From: an uncultured Chthonomonas sp.
Lineage (GTDB): Bacteria; Armatimonadota; Chthonomonadetes; Chthonomonadales; CAJBBX01
Direction of reading: 5' to 3'
Assembly: GCA_903886985.1 (NCBI GenBank)
Contig: CAISOI010000709.1
Coordinates: forward strand, 1-8,503
DNA: 8,503 nt
A program made the translations under genes and the position numbers. Positions 1 to 7,302 of this stretch are shown here, one piece after another (positions within the stretch are counted from its first letter, which is position 1; the number at the start of each line of letters is the position of its first letter). Below the pieces are notes generated by a model. The model worked only from the letters and a program-made list of their open reading frames with translations, did no database searches and was not told where the DNA came from.

Positions 1-760
1 CAAACGCATTGTCGAAGAGATACATTGCATAAAAATAGAGAGATCGGGCTGGCGCTCCCTGAATGTCGAGCACATAGGGAATGGTGAATATCTGCAGGGT
101 ACCGATAATTCCCATGACAATATTAAAGAGAATCACAGGCGAGAGGAGCGGCAGAGTGACATTTCGAGTTTTGCTCCACCAGCCTGCGCCATCGAGGTCT
201 GCCGCTTCATAAAGTTGTGCAGGGACATCTTGAAGACCTGCGAGGTAGATCACCATGGGGTTGCCGACAGACCAAGCCGCCATAATGACGAGCGCGGGCT
301 TGGACCAATTCGGATCTCCTAGCCAGTTTGGTCCTCGGACATGAAACACAGAGAGAATTGCGTTCAGGATGCCGTGTTGACCATTCAAAATAAACTGCCA
401 GATGACTGCCGTTGCGACCACAGGCACCAGCGACGGAATGAAGAAAATGAGCCTATAGAAACTGATGCCTCGCACTTTACTATTTAAGAGCATAGCCAGC
501 CCGAGGGCGGTGATCGCCGTTACGGGCAGCGCCATAAAGGCATAGGTAAGCGTGTTCTTGAGGGATTGCCAGAACAGCCCATCGTTCATCATGTCACGGT
601 AGTTATCCGCACCGATGTATACTGCAGGCTTCAACACCGAATAGTCACAGAAGCTGTAATAGATCGAAGCAACTAGTGGATAGAGCAGAAATACTGTAAA
701 TCCAATAATCCATGGGGATAGAAATAGAATTGCGTTTTGGTTTTCGCGACGGGTATTCAA
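1..760 (-). CDS. Carbohydrate ABC transporter permease, MalF/UgpA type (partial, C-terminus beyond left edge)
   Basis: Inner-membrane subunit of a sugar importer that would pair with a second permease, an ATPase and the binding protein encoded just upstream. The 253 visible residues begin MNTRRENQNAILFLSPWIIG and contain several hydrophobic membrane segments. They carry the cytoplasmic EAA loop that docks the ATPase: EAA at residues 185-187, Gly191, then TLPLLSP. The family is usually about 290-310 residues, so some 40-50 are missing. No ATG is possible in this frame before the first membrane helix. The start is therefore taken as TTG at 760, immediately after the TAA (763-761) of the binding-protein gene, with GAGGGG at 774-769 placed 8 nt upstream. 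This implies co-transcription and translational coupling. Family assignment is very secure. The transported sugar cannot be read from the sequence. Confidence 0.95.
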   Translation of the reverse strand, partial: MNTRRENQNAILFLSPWIIGFTVFLLYPLVASIYYSFCDYSVLKPAVYIGADNYRDMMNDGLFWQSLKNTLTYAFMALPVTAITALGLAMLLNSKVRGISFYRLIFFIPSLVPVVATAVIWQFILNGQHGILNAILSVFHVRGPNWLGDPNWSKPALVIMAAWSVGNPMVIYLAGLQDVPAQLYEAADLDGAGWWSKTRNVTLPLLSPVILFNIVMGIIGTLQIFTIPYVLDIQGAPARSLYFYAMYLFDNAF

Positions 761-2113
761 TTACAGTTCCCCTCGCAGGTGCTTGCGCTTCAAGTATTGA
801 TCCAATTTTGGCTGCATACGCGCTTGCAGAGCATTTAGCGCTTCTTCGGCGGTTTTATTCCCCAATACAACCTCTTCAAATGCAGCACCGATGTCATCTT
901 TATATTCCGGCCAAATGCCTAATTTTGGCGGAGATAGGGCTGATTTGCTCGCAGCAAGATCGGCAAAAAGCTTAACATCAGGATTCGGGTGGGTTTCAAA
1001 ATAGCCTGGACTGTTTTGCTTTAGCGGAGTGTGCTTTCCATGTTTCAGATTGAGCATCTCGATGCCTTTGTGGGACTCAAGGAATTTGATGAACTCAAAC
1101 GCTTCGCGCGGGTGTTTTGCGCCACGTGGTATGCCAATGATATCGAGGTCGATGATCGTGTTATTGACCAGATCGGGTCTATCAGCAGGATATGGGAAGG
1201 GAACCACTCGCCAGTTCCTGACCGGTTTTTCGAGCTGCGATCCGTACTTTTTGATGAAGTTGTGCATCCAAACCCCTTGAATCTCCATGGCAACTTTGCC
1301 CGTGAAAAATCCATTTTCGGACGATGCAAACATCAACTTACCTATACCCGTTTTAAACGCTTGGACATTTCCGCCACCATACCGTTTGGCAAAGCTTGCT
1401 ATCCAGTTAAAGGCGCGGATGTTCTCTTTGGAGTTAGCGGTTATTTTGTCGTGTCCGTCCCATAATTTGCCGCCAAACGGGGCGCCCCATGCCCAATTCC
1501 ACCATCCGGGCTCATTGGGAATGAATCCAACTTTGTCTAATCTGCCATCCGGCAATTTTGTGGTGAGCTTGTCTGTTAACTGGTCAAGCTCTTCAATGGT
1601 TCTCGGCGCAGTATTTGGGTCTACTCCGGCATCTTTGAGTGCCTTTTTGTTAATGAATAGGGCGGTATCGGCAGGGGTAGTTGGGAGCGCGAGAATCTTC
1701 CCATTGATGTTGCAACATTCCCAATAGGCAGGAATATATTGGCTCTCTTCGATGCCTGCCTCCTTGCAGAAGTCGTTGAGAGGCATGAGCGCGTTGTCGT
1801 CATTATATTGGGCAACCTGCGGTGCATATAGCCCTGCAAGATCGGGTGGATCGCCCCCAGCAGTCGCAAGTAGTACTTTATATTCGATGCTGGAGACGGT
1901 CAGGAGATCGACGTAGATCTTATTTTGCGACTTGTTGTAATAGTCGACTGTATCTCGAATAGCGTCGCCTTCAAAGTTGGTCCACTTTTCCCAATACACG
2001 ATGTGAGTGCGACCGTCGTTATTGTGTGGTTGGACGACAACTTCCGAATAGCCAATCAGTGCAACGATTATAGCGATCGCAAGTAAGTTGAGTACAGTGT
2101 TTGGTTTCATCAT
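761..2113 (-). CDS. Extracellular solute-binding protein family 1 (sugar ABC transporter)
   Basis: This is the periplasmic or surface sugar receptor of the importer, 450 residues, typical for family 1. A charged start (MMKPN) and a hydrophobic stretch at about residues 7-22 form a signal peptide or membrane anchor. No lipobox cysteine follows it, since the sequence runs ALIGYSEVVV. The mature part opens with HIVYWEKWTNFEGDA (residues 37-51) and has the family pattern LLATAGGDPPDLAGL (81-95), ALPTTPADTALF.NK (142-156), EPGWWNWAWG (201-210) and GKVAMEIQGVWM (272-283), plus a C-terminal helical EEAL segment. Aromatic clusters such as Trp204, Trp205, Trp207 and Trp209 suit a sugar site. Two tandem ATGs (2113 and 2110) could start it, and the upstream Shine-Dalgarno is weak. 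The gene is first in an operon with the permease directly downstream. The ligand is unknown. Confidence 0.95.
   Translation of the reverse strand: MMKPNTVLNLLAIAIIVALIGYSEVVVQPHNNDGRTHIVYWEKWTNFEGDAIRDTVDYYNKSQNKIYVDLLTVSSIEYKVLLATAGGDPPDLAGLYAPQVAQYNDDNALMPLNDFCKEAGIEESQYIPAYWECCNINGKILALPTTPADTALFINKKALKDAGVDPNTAPRTIEELDQLTDKLTTKLPDGRLDKVGFIPNEPGWWNWAWGAPFGGKLWDGHDKITANSKENIRAFNWIASFAKRYGGGNVQAFKTGIGKLMFASSENGFFTGKVAMEIQGVWMHNFIKKYGSQLEKPVRNWRVVPFPYPADRPDLVNNTIIDLDIIGIPRGAKHPREAFEFIKFLESHKGIEMLNLKHGKHTPLKQNSPGYFETHPNPDVKLFADLAASKSALSPPKLGIWPEYKDDIGAAFEEVVLGNKTAEEALNALQARMQPKLDQYLKRKHLRGEL
769..774 (-). promoter_or_regulatory. Shine-Dalgarno GAGGGG fixing the TTG start of the permease
   Basis: GAGGGG on the minus strand lies inside the last codons of the binding-protein gene. 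It is 8 nt upstream of the TTG at 760, an ideal spacing. It is the main argument for a TTG start with no intergenic gap. Confidence 0.75.
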
Positions 2114-2280
2114 TGAATTGCACGCTCGTGACGACTAATCGCTATCGGAAACAGGGAAAGATTGTCTTGTTATGGAAGTTCGCAAAGAGAGCTATTGTTT
2201 CCTCCATTTGGTAACTATTTTGAGGTTTGGGGTGTTTCGCCTTCTATATGTATCCGTCTAAAACAACGTGTGGTTAAGCA

Positions 2281-2286
2281 AGGAGG
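2281..2286 (+). promoter_or_regulatory. Shine-Dalgarno AGGAGG deciding the start of the small membrane protein
   Basis: A perfect AGGAGG ends 10 nt before the ATG at 2297. The open frame extends upstream to a TTG at 2162, but that stretch has no comparable ribosome site and reads as non-membrane, low-complexity-free sequence without family character. The AGGAGG therefore favours the internal ATG. Confidence 0.7.
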
Positions 2287-2296
2287 CATTGCCAGT

Positions 2297-2581
2297 ATGA
2301 CTTGTGTTGAACTATCTATGTTTTTGATGATGATTCTCTGCTTCGTTGTTGGTACGATCGCCGGCTGGCACCGATGGCATAACGTATTTGCATCATTAGG
2401 TTCGGGGGTGGTAGGTGCGTTCGCTGGGCTGTTTAGCGTCCTATTGATTGTGATCACATTAGGACTATCGATTGCCGCCTATGCAAAGATCACAGGGGAT
2501 AAAGACTTCTTTAAAGATAAGATTGATGAACCGCATTCCGAAGATCCGGCGTCGAGTGAGACATCGAAGGTCAACCCCTGA
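2297..2581 (+). CDS. Small two-helix membrane protein of unknown function (94 aa)
   Basis: I do not recognise a family. From ATG 2297 the product is 94 residues. Helix 1 is at about residues 5-23 (VELSMFLMMILCFVVGTIAG). A short loop GWHRWHN (23-29) rich in Trp and His follows, then a Gly/Ala-rich helix 2 at about 36-62. The charged soluble tail (from about Lys64) contains KDKIDEPHSEDP and ends in Ser/Thr-rich residues. The start rests on AGGAGG at 2281-2286. The gene lies alone: divergent from the ABC transporter operon (183 bp between start codons) and convergent with the hpnB-type gene, 27 bp from its stop. No clear terminator separates the two. Codon use looks like that of its neighbours, and the hydrophobicity pattern supports a real gene. 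It could be an accessory or regulatory membrane peptide, but no function can be assigned. Confidence 0.65.
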   Translation: MTCVELSMFLMMILCFVVGTIAGWHRWHNVFASLGSGVVGAFAGLFSVLLIVITLGLSIAAYAKITGDKDFFKDKIDEPHSEDPASSETSKVNP

Positions 2582-2608
2582 GTGCCCGGCGGAGCCCTGA
2601 TAAGAGTG

Positions 2609-3751
2609 TCAAATGGTCTTTATTCTGCCCTTCCATAGGCCCCCAATTCCCCGTGCATGACGGATGGCTGAAAGAATGGTGGCATAAAGGTATATGACTG
2701 CAGTTAATGGTAGAAGCAGAGCCCAAGGAATTTTCTGCCGGTAAAACGCAACCATTGGAATATATGTTGTGGTCATCAAGAGCCACGCGGTGATGGCCAT
2801 CCATTTAGCGGGTCCGTTCCCAAAAACGGAAAGTAGTGGAGGGGCGATGAATGTAACCCCCAAGCCCGCAACGCATCCAGTAAGCTGTAACCATGAATAT
2901 CGCAACTGCGTAAATGCTGTCCGAGCAATCATGCTAATGATTTCTCCTAGGTGGTTGTATAATCTCGAACTGCGGCTTTCGTAGCTCAGTCCCAACCATA
3001 TACCTTGACCACCCGCTTTGACTTTAGCTGCAAGTGAACAGTCATCTATCAATTCGCTTTTGATGGACTCCAGTCCGCCAATACGATCTAGAGCAGATCG
3101 CTTGATTAGGATTGTTCCTCCGGCTGCTCCCGCTAATTTACAGTTTCGCGCATTTACCTTTCGGAATGGATAGAGCATTCGAAAGAAATAGACAAATGCC
3201 GGAATCATTAGTCTTTCAGCGAACGTTTCGCAGCTTAATCGGACCATATAGGACGCCATGTCGTGATTGTCGCAAGAACATCGATTAACCAAGTCCCTGA
3301 CTACAGTTGGTCCGTGTGTGATATCGGCATCGCTGAAGAGTACAAACTCTGTTTCCGGAATCGATGCAAGCCCTCGCGTGACACCCTGGTGCATTGCCCA
3401 AACTTTCCCGCTCCAGCCGTCAGGCAATGGATCTGCTTTCAGAATATTAAGAGTGATGTTGTTTGTGTCGGTATTACTGTCAGATGCAGCTTGGAGGGCA
3501 ATATTGACTGTGTCGTCAGAACTATGGTCGTCAACGAGAATGATCTGAAGTTCAGAATAGTTTTGGCCAAAAAGAGAAGTTATTGTTTGGCCAATGTTCT
3601 CAGCTTCGTCCCGTGCGGGAATGATCACAATTACTAAAGGGCGAATGTCAGGAGCTTTGGTATGGTTATCTCGGTCAATTTTCCAAAAGTATCCATTTGC
3701 GAATGTGAGGTAGAGCCAAATCAGGAGTGTTAGTGTGGCTAGAGCGACCAT
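2609..3751 (-). CDS. hpnB: Family 2 glycosyltransferase, hopanoid-associated HpnB type
   Basis: Membrane-bound GT-A glycosyltransferase, 380 residues, the normal length for HpnB. An N-terminal membrane helix (about 2-20) is followed by the catalytic domain: PARDEAENIG (45-54), VDDHSSDDT (73-81), the metal/nucleotide-sugar motif DAD (141-143), the acceptor-side IDD (235-237) and QLRYS (282-286) in the place of QxxRW. Three hydrophobic segments close the protein (about 288-312, 317-337, 342-362). The stretches LPDGWSGKVWAMHQGV, MIPAFVYFFRMLYPF and ARTAFTQLRYS match my recollection of HpnB, which is encoded in hopanoid loci and whose exact reaction is not settled. No squalene-hopene cyclase or other hpn gene is visible here. 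It follows the GAF gene after 88 bp on the same strand, so co-transcription or a private promoter are both possible. The Shine-Dalgarno is weak (GGAA, 7 nt before ATG). Confidence 0.88.
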   Translation of the reverse strand: MVALATLTLLIWLYLTFANGYFWKIDRDNHTKAPDIRPLVIVIIPARDEAENIGQTITSLFGQNYSELQIILVDDHSSDDTVNIALQAASDSNTDTNNITLNILKADPLPDGWSGKVWAMHQGVTRGLASIPETEFVLFSDADITHGPTVVRDLVNRCSCDNHDMASYMVRLSCETFAERLMIPAFVYFFRMLYPFRKVNARNCKLAGAAGGTILIKRSALDRIGGLESIKSELIDDCSLAAKVKAGGQGIWLGLSYESRSSRLYNHLGEIISMIARTAFTQLRYSWLQLTGCVAGLGVTFIAPPLLSVFGNGPAKWMAITAWLLMTTTYIPMVAFYRQKIPWALLLPLTAVIYLYATILSAIRHARGIGGLWKGRIKTI

Positions 3752-3788
3752 TGGTAATATTCCGGTTCACGGAGTAGCGGCGAGCGTA

Positions 3789-3817
3789 AATTCAGAGAGT
3801 TGTAACTCGAATAACAA
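3789..3817 (-). promoter_or_regulatory. Candidate promoter for hpnB with an inverted repeat in the spacer
   Basis: On the minus strand a TTGTTA (3817-3812) and a TGAATT (3794-3789) are separated by 17 nt, in the gap between the GAF stop and the hpnB start. The -35 matches the consensus at four of six positions and the -10 at three of six. The spacer holds the inverted repeat GAGTTGTAACTC (3797-3808), which could be an operator. Chance occurrence is quite possible. Confidence 0.25.
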
Positions 3818-3839
3818 CAATTCGGGATTTTAAGAGTAA

Positions 3840-5855
3840 TTAATAAGGGGCCTGTTCGGCTTTAATTCCAAGCCCTTCGAGAATAGTCGCAACATTGGAT
3901 CTACTGACAAACTTGCTGAGAAGTGTGGTCTCCTCTTGCAGAAAGGTCCTGGGTTCTTGAGAGACAATTTCTATTATACCAACCACTTTGCGATCTACTT
4001 TCAGAGGAATTCCAAGATAGGATGAAACATGTTCCTTGACCAACCATTCCTGCTCCAGATATCGTGGATCCTTTGTTAGGTCTGGCAGAGAAATACCGCG
4101 TCCTCTCTGCGCAATGCCACCTGCGAGCCCTTCACCAACCCGAATATTAACACCGGTAAATAAGGAGCCGCGAATCCCGCTCCATGCGGACGGGATTAAA
4201 GTCCCATCAACTAGTCGATAGAGCACACACCCGTCTGCATTCATTGCTTCTCGAACCAGATCGGCAATTATACCGGGAGCCGAATCGCCTGGCAGGTTCG
4301 TTCCAATTGACTGAGCCAACCTAAGGAAATACTTTCGCAATTGTGTCGACCGAAATCTTGCGTCTTCATAACGGCGTGCATTTTCTAGTGCACCACCCGC
4401 CTGATTGGCGATCGTAAATAGCAACTCCACTTCGCCAACCGTAAACAGTCGACGGTTCTTTGTCATCGCCAGGATAACGCCATTCACGTTGTCTCCAGAT
4501 GCTATTGGGACACAGATGGCGGATGTCACCCCGGCGACGTGGATGGGGGACGAATAATTTCTTGCATCCGCAGCCACATCTGCAACTGCAGTTGGTGTCA
4601 TCCACTCAAAAACCCAACCTGCAATTCCTGCACCAATAGTTGTATTAAAGAGGCTTAAATCTTCTGGCGAGATACCCCAGCTGGCAAAAACATTAAGTTG
4701 ACTTGCTATGTCAGCTTTACTTTCTTGTAATAGGACAGCAACCTGTTCGGTGAAGATCAATGATCGGATATTTTCTGCAAGCACTTGGCAGATTTGATTG
4801 CGACTAAGCGATGTACTGAGTTGTCGTGAGATATCAAAAAGAACGGTTGTCTCTTCTGCACGACGGGTCATGTCTTCAAATAGCAAAGCGTTGCTGATTG
4901 CGACTCCTGCTTGAGATGCAGAAGCTGTCAGCAGACGTAAATCAGTCTGATGGAAGACATCAGAAATAGGACTGTAGACAACAACAAGCCCCAGCGAGTC
5001 GTTACGAACTCGAATAGGCGCTACCATTGCGCTCAACAGGCGTTTGTCGCCAATCAGCGGCTCCAGAAGTGATAATTGCGCCATTCGAGGCAGCAAGAGA
5101 GATGCACCAGTATCGAGAACGCGGAGAGGCAATGGATCATCCACCGATAACTGTACTTCCCGCTCCTCATCAGTCAGACCTCGGTCGGCAGCTATGAAGA
5201 GGTGTGACCGATCATCATTCAACAAAAATACAATGGCGGAGGCTTCTGCCATTTGCGCCGTCGCTGCGTCCAGTATGGAGTTCAGAACATTTTGAATATT
5301 CAGGCTGCCGCCAACAGAGGAGGCACTATTGTAAAGCGCACTCAACTCACGAGATTGAGTGTCGGCTCTCTTATCCAGTTTTGCCCAACTTAGCGCCATT
5401 TCCGCCAGCTTAACGAATGGACCGACGAATTCTACTGTTGTTTCTAAAAATTCCGCATTGTCCTCAAGCATCAAAATAAGTGTGCCAACAGTTTGGTCAT
5501 TTATGCGAATTGGAGCGAGAAGAGTCGGCTCCCCGCTGGCTTGATCGACAATTTTGGGCGCGGTGAATTGGGCATCAAAAGCCATTCTTGCTATCGAAAG
5601 ATTTGTCTCAATATGCAAGCCGGCGAGTTCCCGAGTTCGCGGCCCGGAAACTGCTTCAAACTGCAAAAGGGTTGTGCCCGGCTTCTGCACAGCAATTGCT
5701 ACTGTCGCTACACCAGTGAGGTCACGTAATGCGTCGGAGATGACTTGAAAAATGTCGTTGAGTGGTTGACGTTCGGAGATTGTCTGCGCTACAGTTTGTA
5801 ATGCAGTAGGGAGTGAAATTGTCGTTTCAGGTGGAGTGAGAAGTTCGTTGGACAT
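3840..5855 (-). CDS. Protein of four tandem GAF domains, no output domain (671 aa)
   Basis: Likely cytoplasmic: no signal peptide or membrane helix is visible. Four GAF-like units are seen at about residues 15-155, 170-325, 333-495 and 505-660, joined by amphipathic linker helices (for example LFEDMTRRAEETTVLFDISRQL). Units 3 and 4 are clearest. Unit 3 has IGAGIAGWVFE (407-417), DVAADARN (426-433) and SAICVPI (445-451). Unit 4 has VGEGLAGGIAQRGRGISLPD (573-592), DPRYL (596-600), YLGIPLKV (613-620) and a VVGIIEI strand. GAF domains bind small ligands such as cyclic nucleotides, or mediate dimerisation. The protein ends soon after the last GAF, so there is no histidine kinase, GGDEF, EAL, HD, PP2C or DNA-binding region. 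An in-frame stop just upstream fixes the ATG at 5855, which has GGAA nearby. It probably acts as a sensor or adaptor for a partner encoded elsewhere. hpnB lies downstream. Confidence 0.9.
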   Translation of the reverse strand: MSNELLTPPETTISLPTALQTVAQTISERQPLNDIFQVISDALRDLTGVATVAIAVQKPGTTLLQFEAVSGPRTRELAGLHIETNLSIARMAFDAQFTAPKIVDQASGEPTLLAPIRINDQTVGTLILMLEDNAEFLETTVEFVGPFVKLAEMALSWAKLDKRADTQSRELSALYNSASSVGGSLNIQNVLNSILDAATAQMAEASAIVFLLNDDRSHLFIAADRGLTDEEREVQLSVDDPLPLRVLDTGASLLLPRMAQLSLLEPLIGDKRLLSAMVAPIRVRNDSLGLVVVYSPISDVFHQTDLRLLTASASQAGVAISNALLFEDMTRRAEETTVLFDISRQLSTSLSRNQICQVLAENIRSLIFTEQVAVLLQESKADIASQLNVFASWGISPEDLSLFNTTIGAGIAGWVFEWMTPTAVADVAADARNYSSPIHVAGVTSAICVPIASGDNVNGVILAMTKNRRLFTVGEVELLFTIANQAGGALENARRYEDARFRSTQLRKYFLRLAQSIGTNLPGDSAPGIIADLVREAMNADGCVLYRLVDGTLIPSAWSGIRGSLFTGVNIRVGEGLAGGIAQRGRGISLPDLTKDPRYLEQEWLVKEHVSSYLGIPLKVDRKVVGIIEIVSQEPRTFLQEETTLLSKFVSRSNVATILEGLGIKAEQAPY

Positions 5856-5880
5856 TCCATTTCCAGTTCATTAACTCCTC

Positions 5881-5909
5881 ATTGTCCCACAGCTAATCTT
5901 TACTGTCAA
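5881..5909 (-). promoter_or_regulatory. Sigma-70-type promoter of the GAF-domain gene
   Basis: On the minus strand a perfect TTGACA (5909-5904) is followed by a 17-nt spacer and GACAAT (5886-5881), which matches four of six -10 positions including the conserved A2 and T6. Transcription would begin near 5874, giving a leader of only about 18-20 nt before the ATG at 5855. It lies in the 196-bp region between divergent start codons. Confidence 0.65.
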
Positions 5910-6040
5910 TAGCAAATCTTGGATTGACATCTCTGGGCGGGAATCCAGAAGTTGCCGAGCCGTAAAAAATGCAGGAATACAACGTGTCGCTGTCTTACTC
6001 ATAGTCAGAGAATGTGTTTTGTACTTTGACTGAGCCCTTC

Positions 6041-6044
6041 GGAG
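6041..6044 (+). promoter_or_regulatory. Shine-Dalgarno GGAG choosing ATG 6052 over ATG 6046
   Basis: GGAG is too close (1 nt) to the ATG at 6046 but ideally spaced (7 nt) from the in-frame ATG at 6052. This shortens the acyltransferase by two residues. Confidence 0.6.
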
Positions 6045-6051
6045 AATGTTT

Positions 6052-7200
6052 ATGCCAGAGAGTGATCTTTCTACCACTGATGCACCTGAATCGAAGCCAT
6101 CTAATGTCGTCGGTAGGCTGCTTTCTCTGGATGCTCTGCGCGGTTTCAATATGTTTTGGATCATGGGGGCGGATGAAGTCTTTAAAGAGATTGCCAAACA
6201 TGCCAATAACCCAACTTTAACATGGGTAACAAACATCTTTTGTGAACATGTGGAGTGGGTCGGGTTCCGGTATCACGACATGATATTCCCGCTCTTCCTG
6301 TTCATCATCGGCGTTGCTATCCCATTTTCCACCGCTAAAATGCTTGAAACAGGTGTGGACATGCGCCAAGTCGCCATCAAGATTATAAAGCGCACTCTCA
6401 TAATGATTGCTCTGGGGTATTTCTATTACCGGGTCTTGGACCTAAAAGGTTGGGAACATCAACGAATGATGGGAGTGCTTCAGCGGCTCGCATTGGGCTA
6501 TGGGTTTGCAGCAATGATAGCACTCTTTTGCACCATTCGAACTCAGGCTATTGCTGGTATTTCGCTCCTAGTAGGTTACTGGATCACCATGCGGTTTATT
6601 CCAGTACCAGGCTATGGCGCAGGGAATTTCTCTGAGTGGGGCAATTTTGCAAACTATGTGGACCGTCTTATCTTTCTTCCCGGGCAGTTATATCAGAAAT
6701 ATGGGGACCCTGAGGGGCTCTACTCCACCATTCCAGCCATCAGCACCTGCTTGATGGGGGTGCTCGCAGGCCATTGGCTAAGGTCGGATCGAGATGGCAA
6801 TACCAAGGCAAAGTGGCTTTTGGTTGCTGGAGTTGCTTCCATTGCTCTTGGATACTTATGGGGCATCGACTTCCCGGTTATCAAGAAGATTTGGACGAGT
6901 TCGTACGTTCTGGTTGCTGGCGGATGGAGTTTACTGATTCTTGGCGCCTTTTATTGGACCATAGATGTCAAAGGATGGAAACGGTGGACACCGTTTTTTG
7001 TGGTAATTGGAATGAACCCGATCACGATTTACGTTGGAGATCGCTTCATCGATTTTGAAGCAACGGCAACCTATTTTGTAAAGGGACTGATGAAGCATAC
7101 GGGATCATACTCGGCGATAGTTTTGGCGTTCAGTGTGTTCATGGCGCGTTGGTTGTTCTTGAAATTCTTGGACAAGCACAAGATCTATTTTAAGGTTTAA
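6052..7200 (+). CDS. HGSNAT/NagX-like membrane acyltransferase (DUF5009/DUF1624 type)
   Basis: Multi-pass membrane protein, 382 residues, with roughly ten hydrophobic segments. It resembles bacterial relatives of heparan-alpha-glucosaminide N-acetyltransferase, which acetylates amino sugars across a membrane using cytoplasmic acetyl-CoA. Signature parts are LLSLDALRGFNMFWIMG (23-39), EHVEWVGF.YHDMIFPLFLF (65-84), RMMGVLQRLALGY (138-150), DPEGLYSTIPAI (219-230), the IKKIWTSSYVL segment (277-287) and GMNPITIY (320-327). His66 in EHVEW aligns by eye with the catalytic histidine of the human enzyme. Two ATGs compete: 6046 is only 1 nt after GGAG (6041-6044), whereas 6052 is 7 nt after it, so 6052 is chosen. 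The gene is divergent from the GAF gene, with osmC downstream after 142 bp. Substrate is unproven: it could be free amino sugar, peptidoglycan fragment or cell-surface glycan. Confidence 0.88.
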   Translation: MPESDLSTTDAPESKPSNVVGRLLSLDALRGFNMFWIMGADEVFKEIAKHANNPTLTWVTNIFCEHVEWVGFRYHDMIFPLFLFIIGVAIPFSTAKMLETGVDMRQVAIKIIKRTLIMIALGYFYYRVLDLKGWEHQRMMGVLQRLALGYGFAAMIALFCTIRTQAIAGISLLVGYWITMRFIPVPGYGAGNFSEWGNFANYVDRLIFLPGQLYQKYGDPEGLYSTIPAISTCLMGVLAGHWLRSDRDGNTKAKWLLVAGVASIALGYLWGIDFPVIKKIWTSSYVLVAGGWSLLILGAFYWTIDVKGWKRWTPFFVVIGMNPITIYVGDRFIDFEATATYFVKGLMKHTGSYSAIVLAFSVFMARWLFLKFLDKHKIYFKV

Positions 7201-7302
7201 GGCTTCATAGTTGCATTCAGGCGACTTTCTGCCTGTGGTGAGGCGATTTTGGAAATTGTTGATGATTCAGGAACCAGTGGGTGGATTGGAAGCATAGTTT
7301 AG

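Noticed and set aside
712..975. An 87-codon plus-strand open frame over the transporter genes
   Set aside because: It is antisense to the end of the binding protein and the start of the permease, both secure. It has no family features and no ribosome site.
2073..2080. GCGATCGC octamer, the cyanobacterial HIP1 motif
   Set aside because: It is a single exact copy inside the binding-protein gene. HIP1 is meaningful only when abundant.
2162..2296. A 45-residue N-terminal extension of the small membrane protein from TTG 2162
   Set aside because: There is no ribosome site at the TTG, whereas AGGAGG is well placed for ATG 2297. The extension looks like translated promoter/leader DNA.
5824..5866. 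A short minus-strand frame starting MNWKWNVQ after GAGGAG, overlapping the GAF start
   Set aside because: Its good ribosome site would lie at or before the predicted transcript start, and the frame is only 14 codons out of register with the GAF gene.
5871..6236. A 121-codon minus-strand open frame upstream of the GAF gene
   Set aside because: It covers the divergent promoter region and the 5' end of the acyltransferase in antisense. Its composition shows no domain, and it contains the GAF promoter.
7218..7235. A CAGGC/GCCTG hairpin after the acyltransferase stop
   Set aside because: The stem is only five pairs plus a possible wobble, and no T-run follows, so it does not qualify as an intrinsic terminator.
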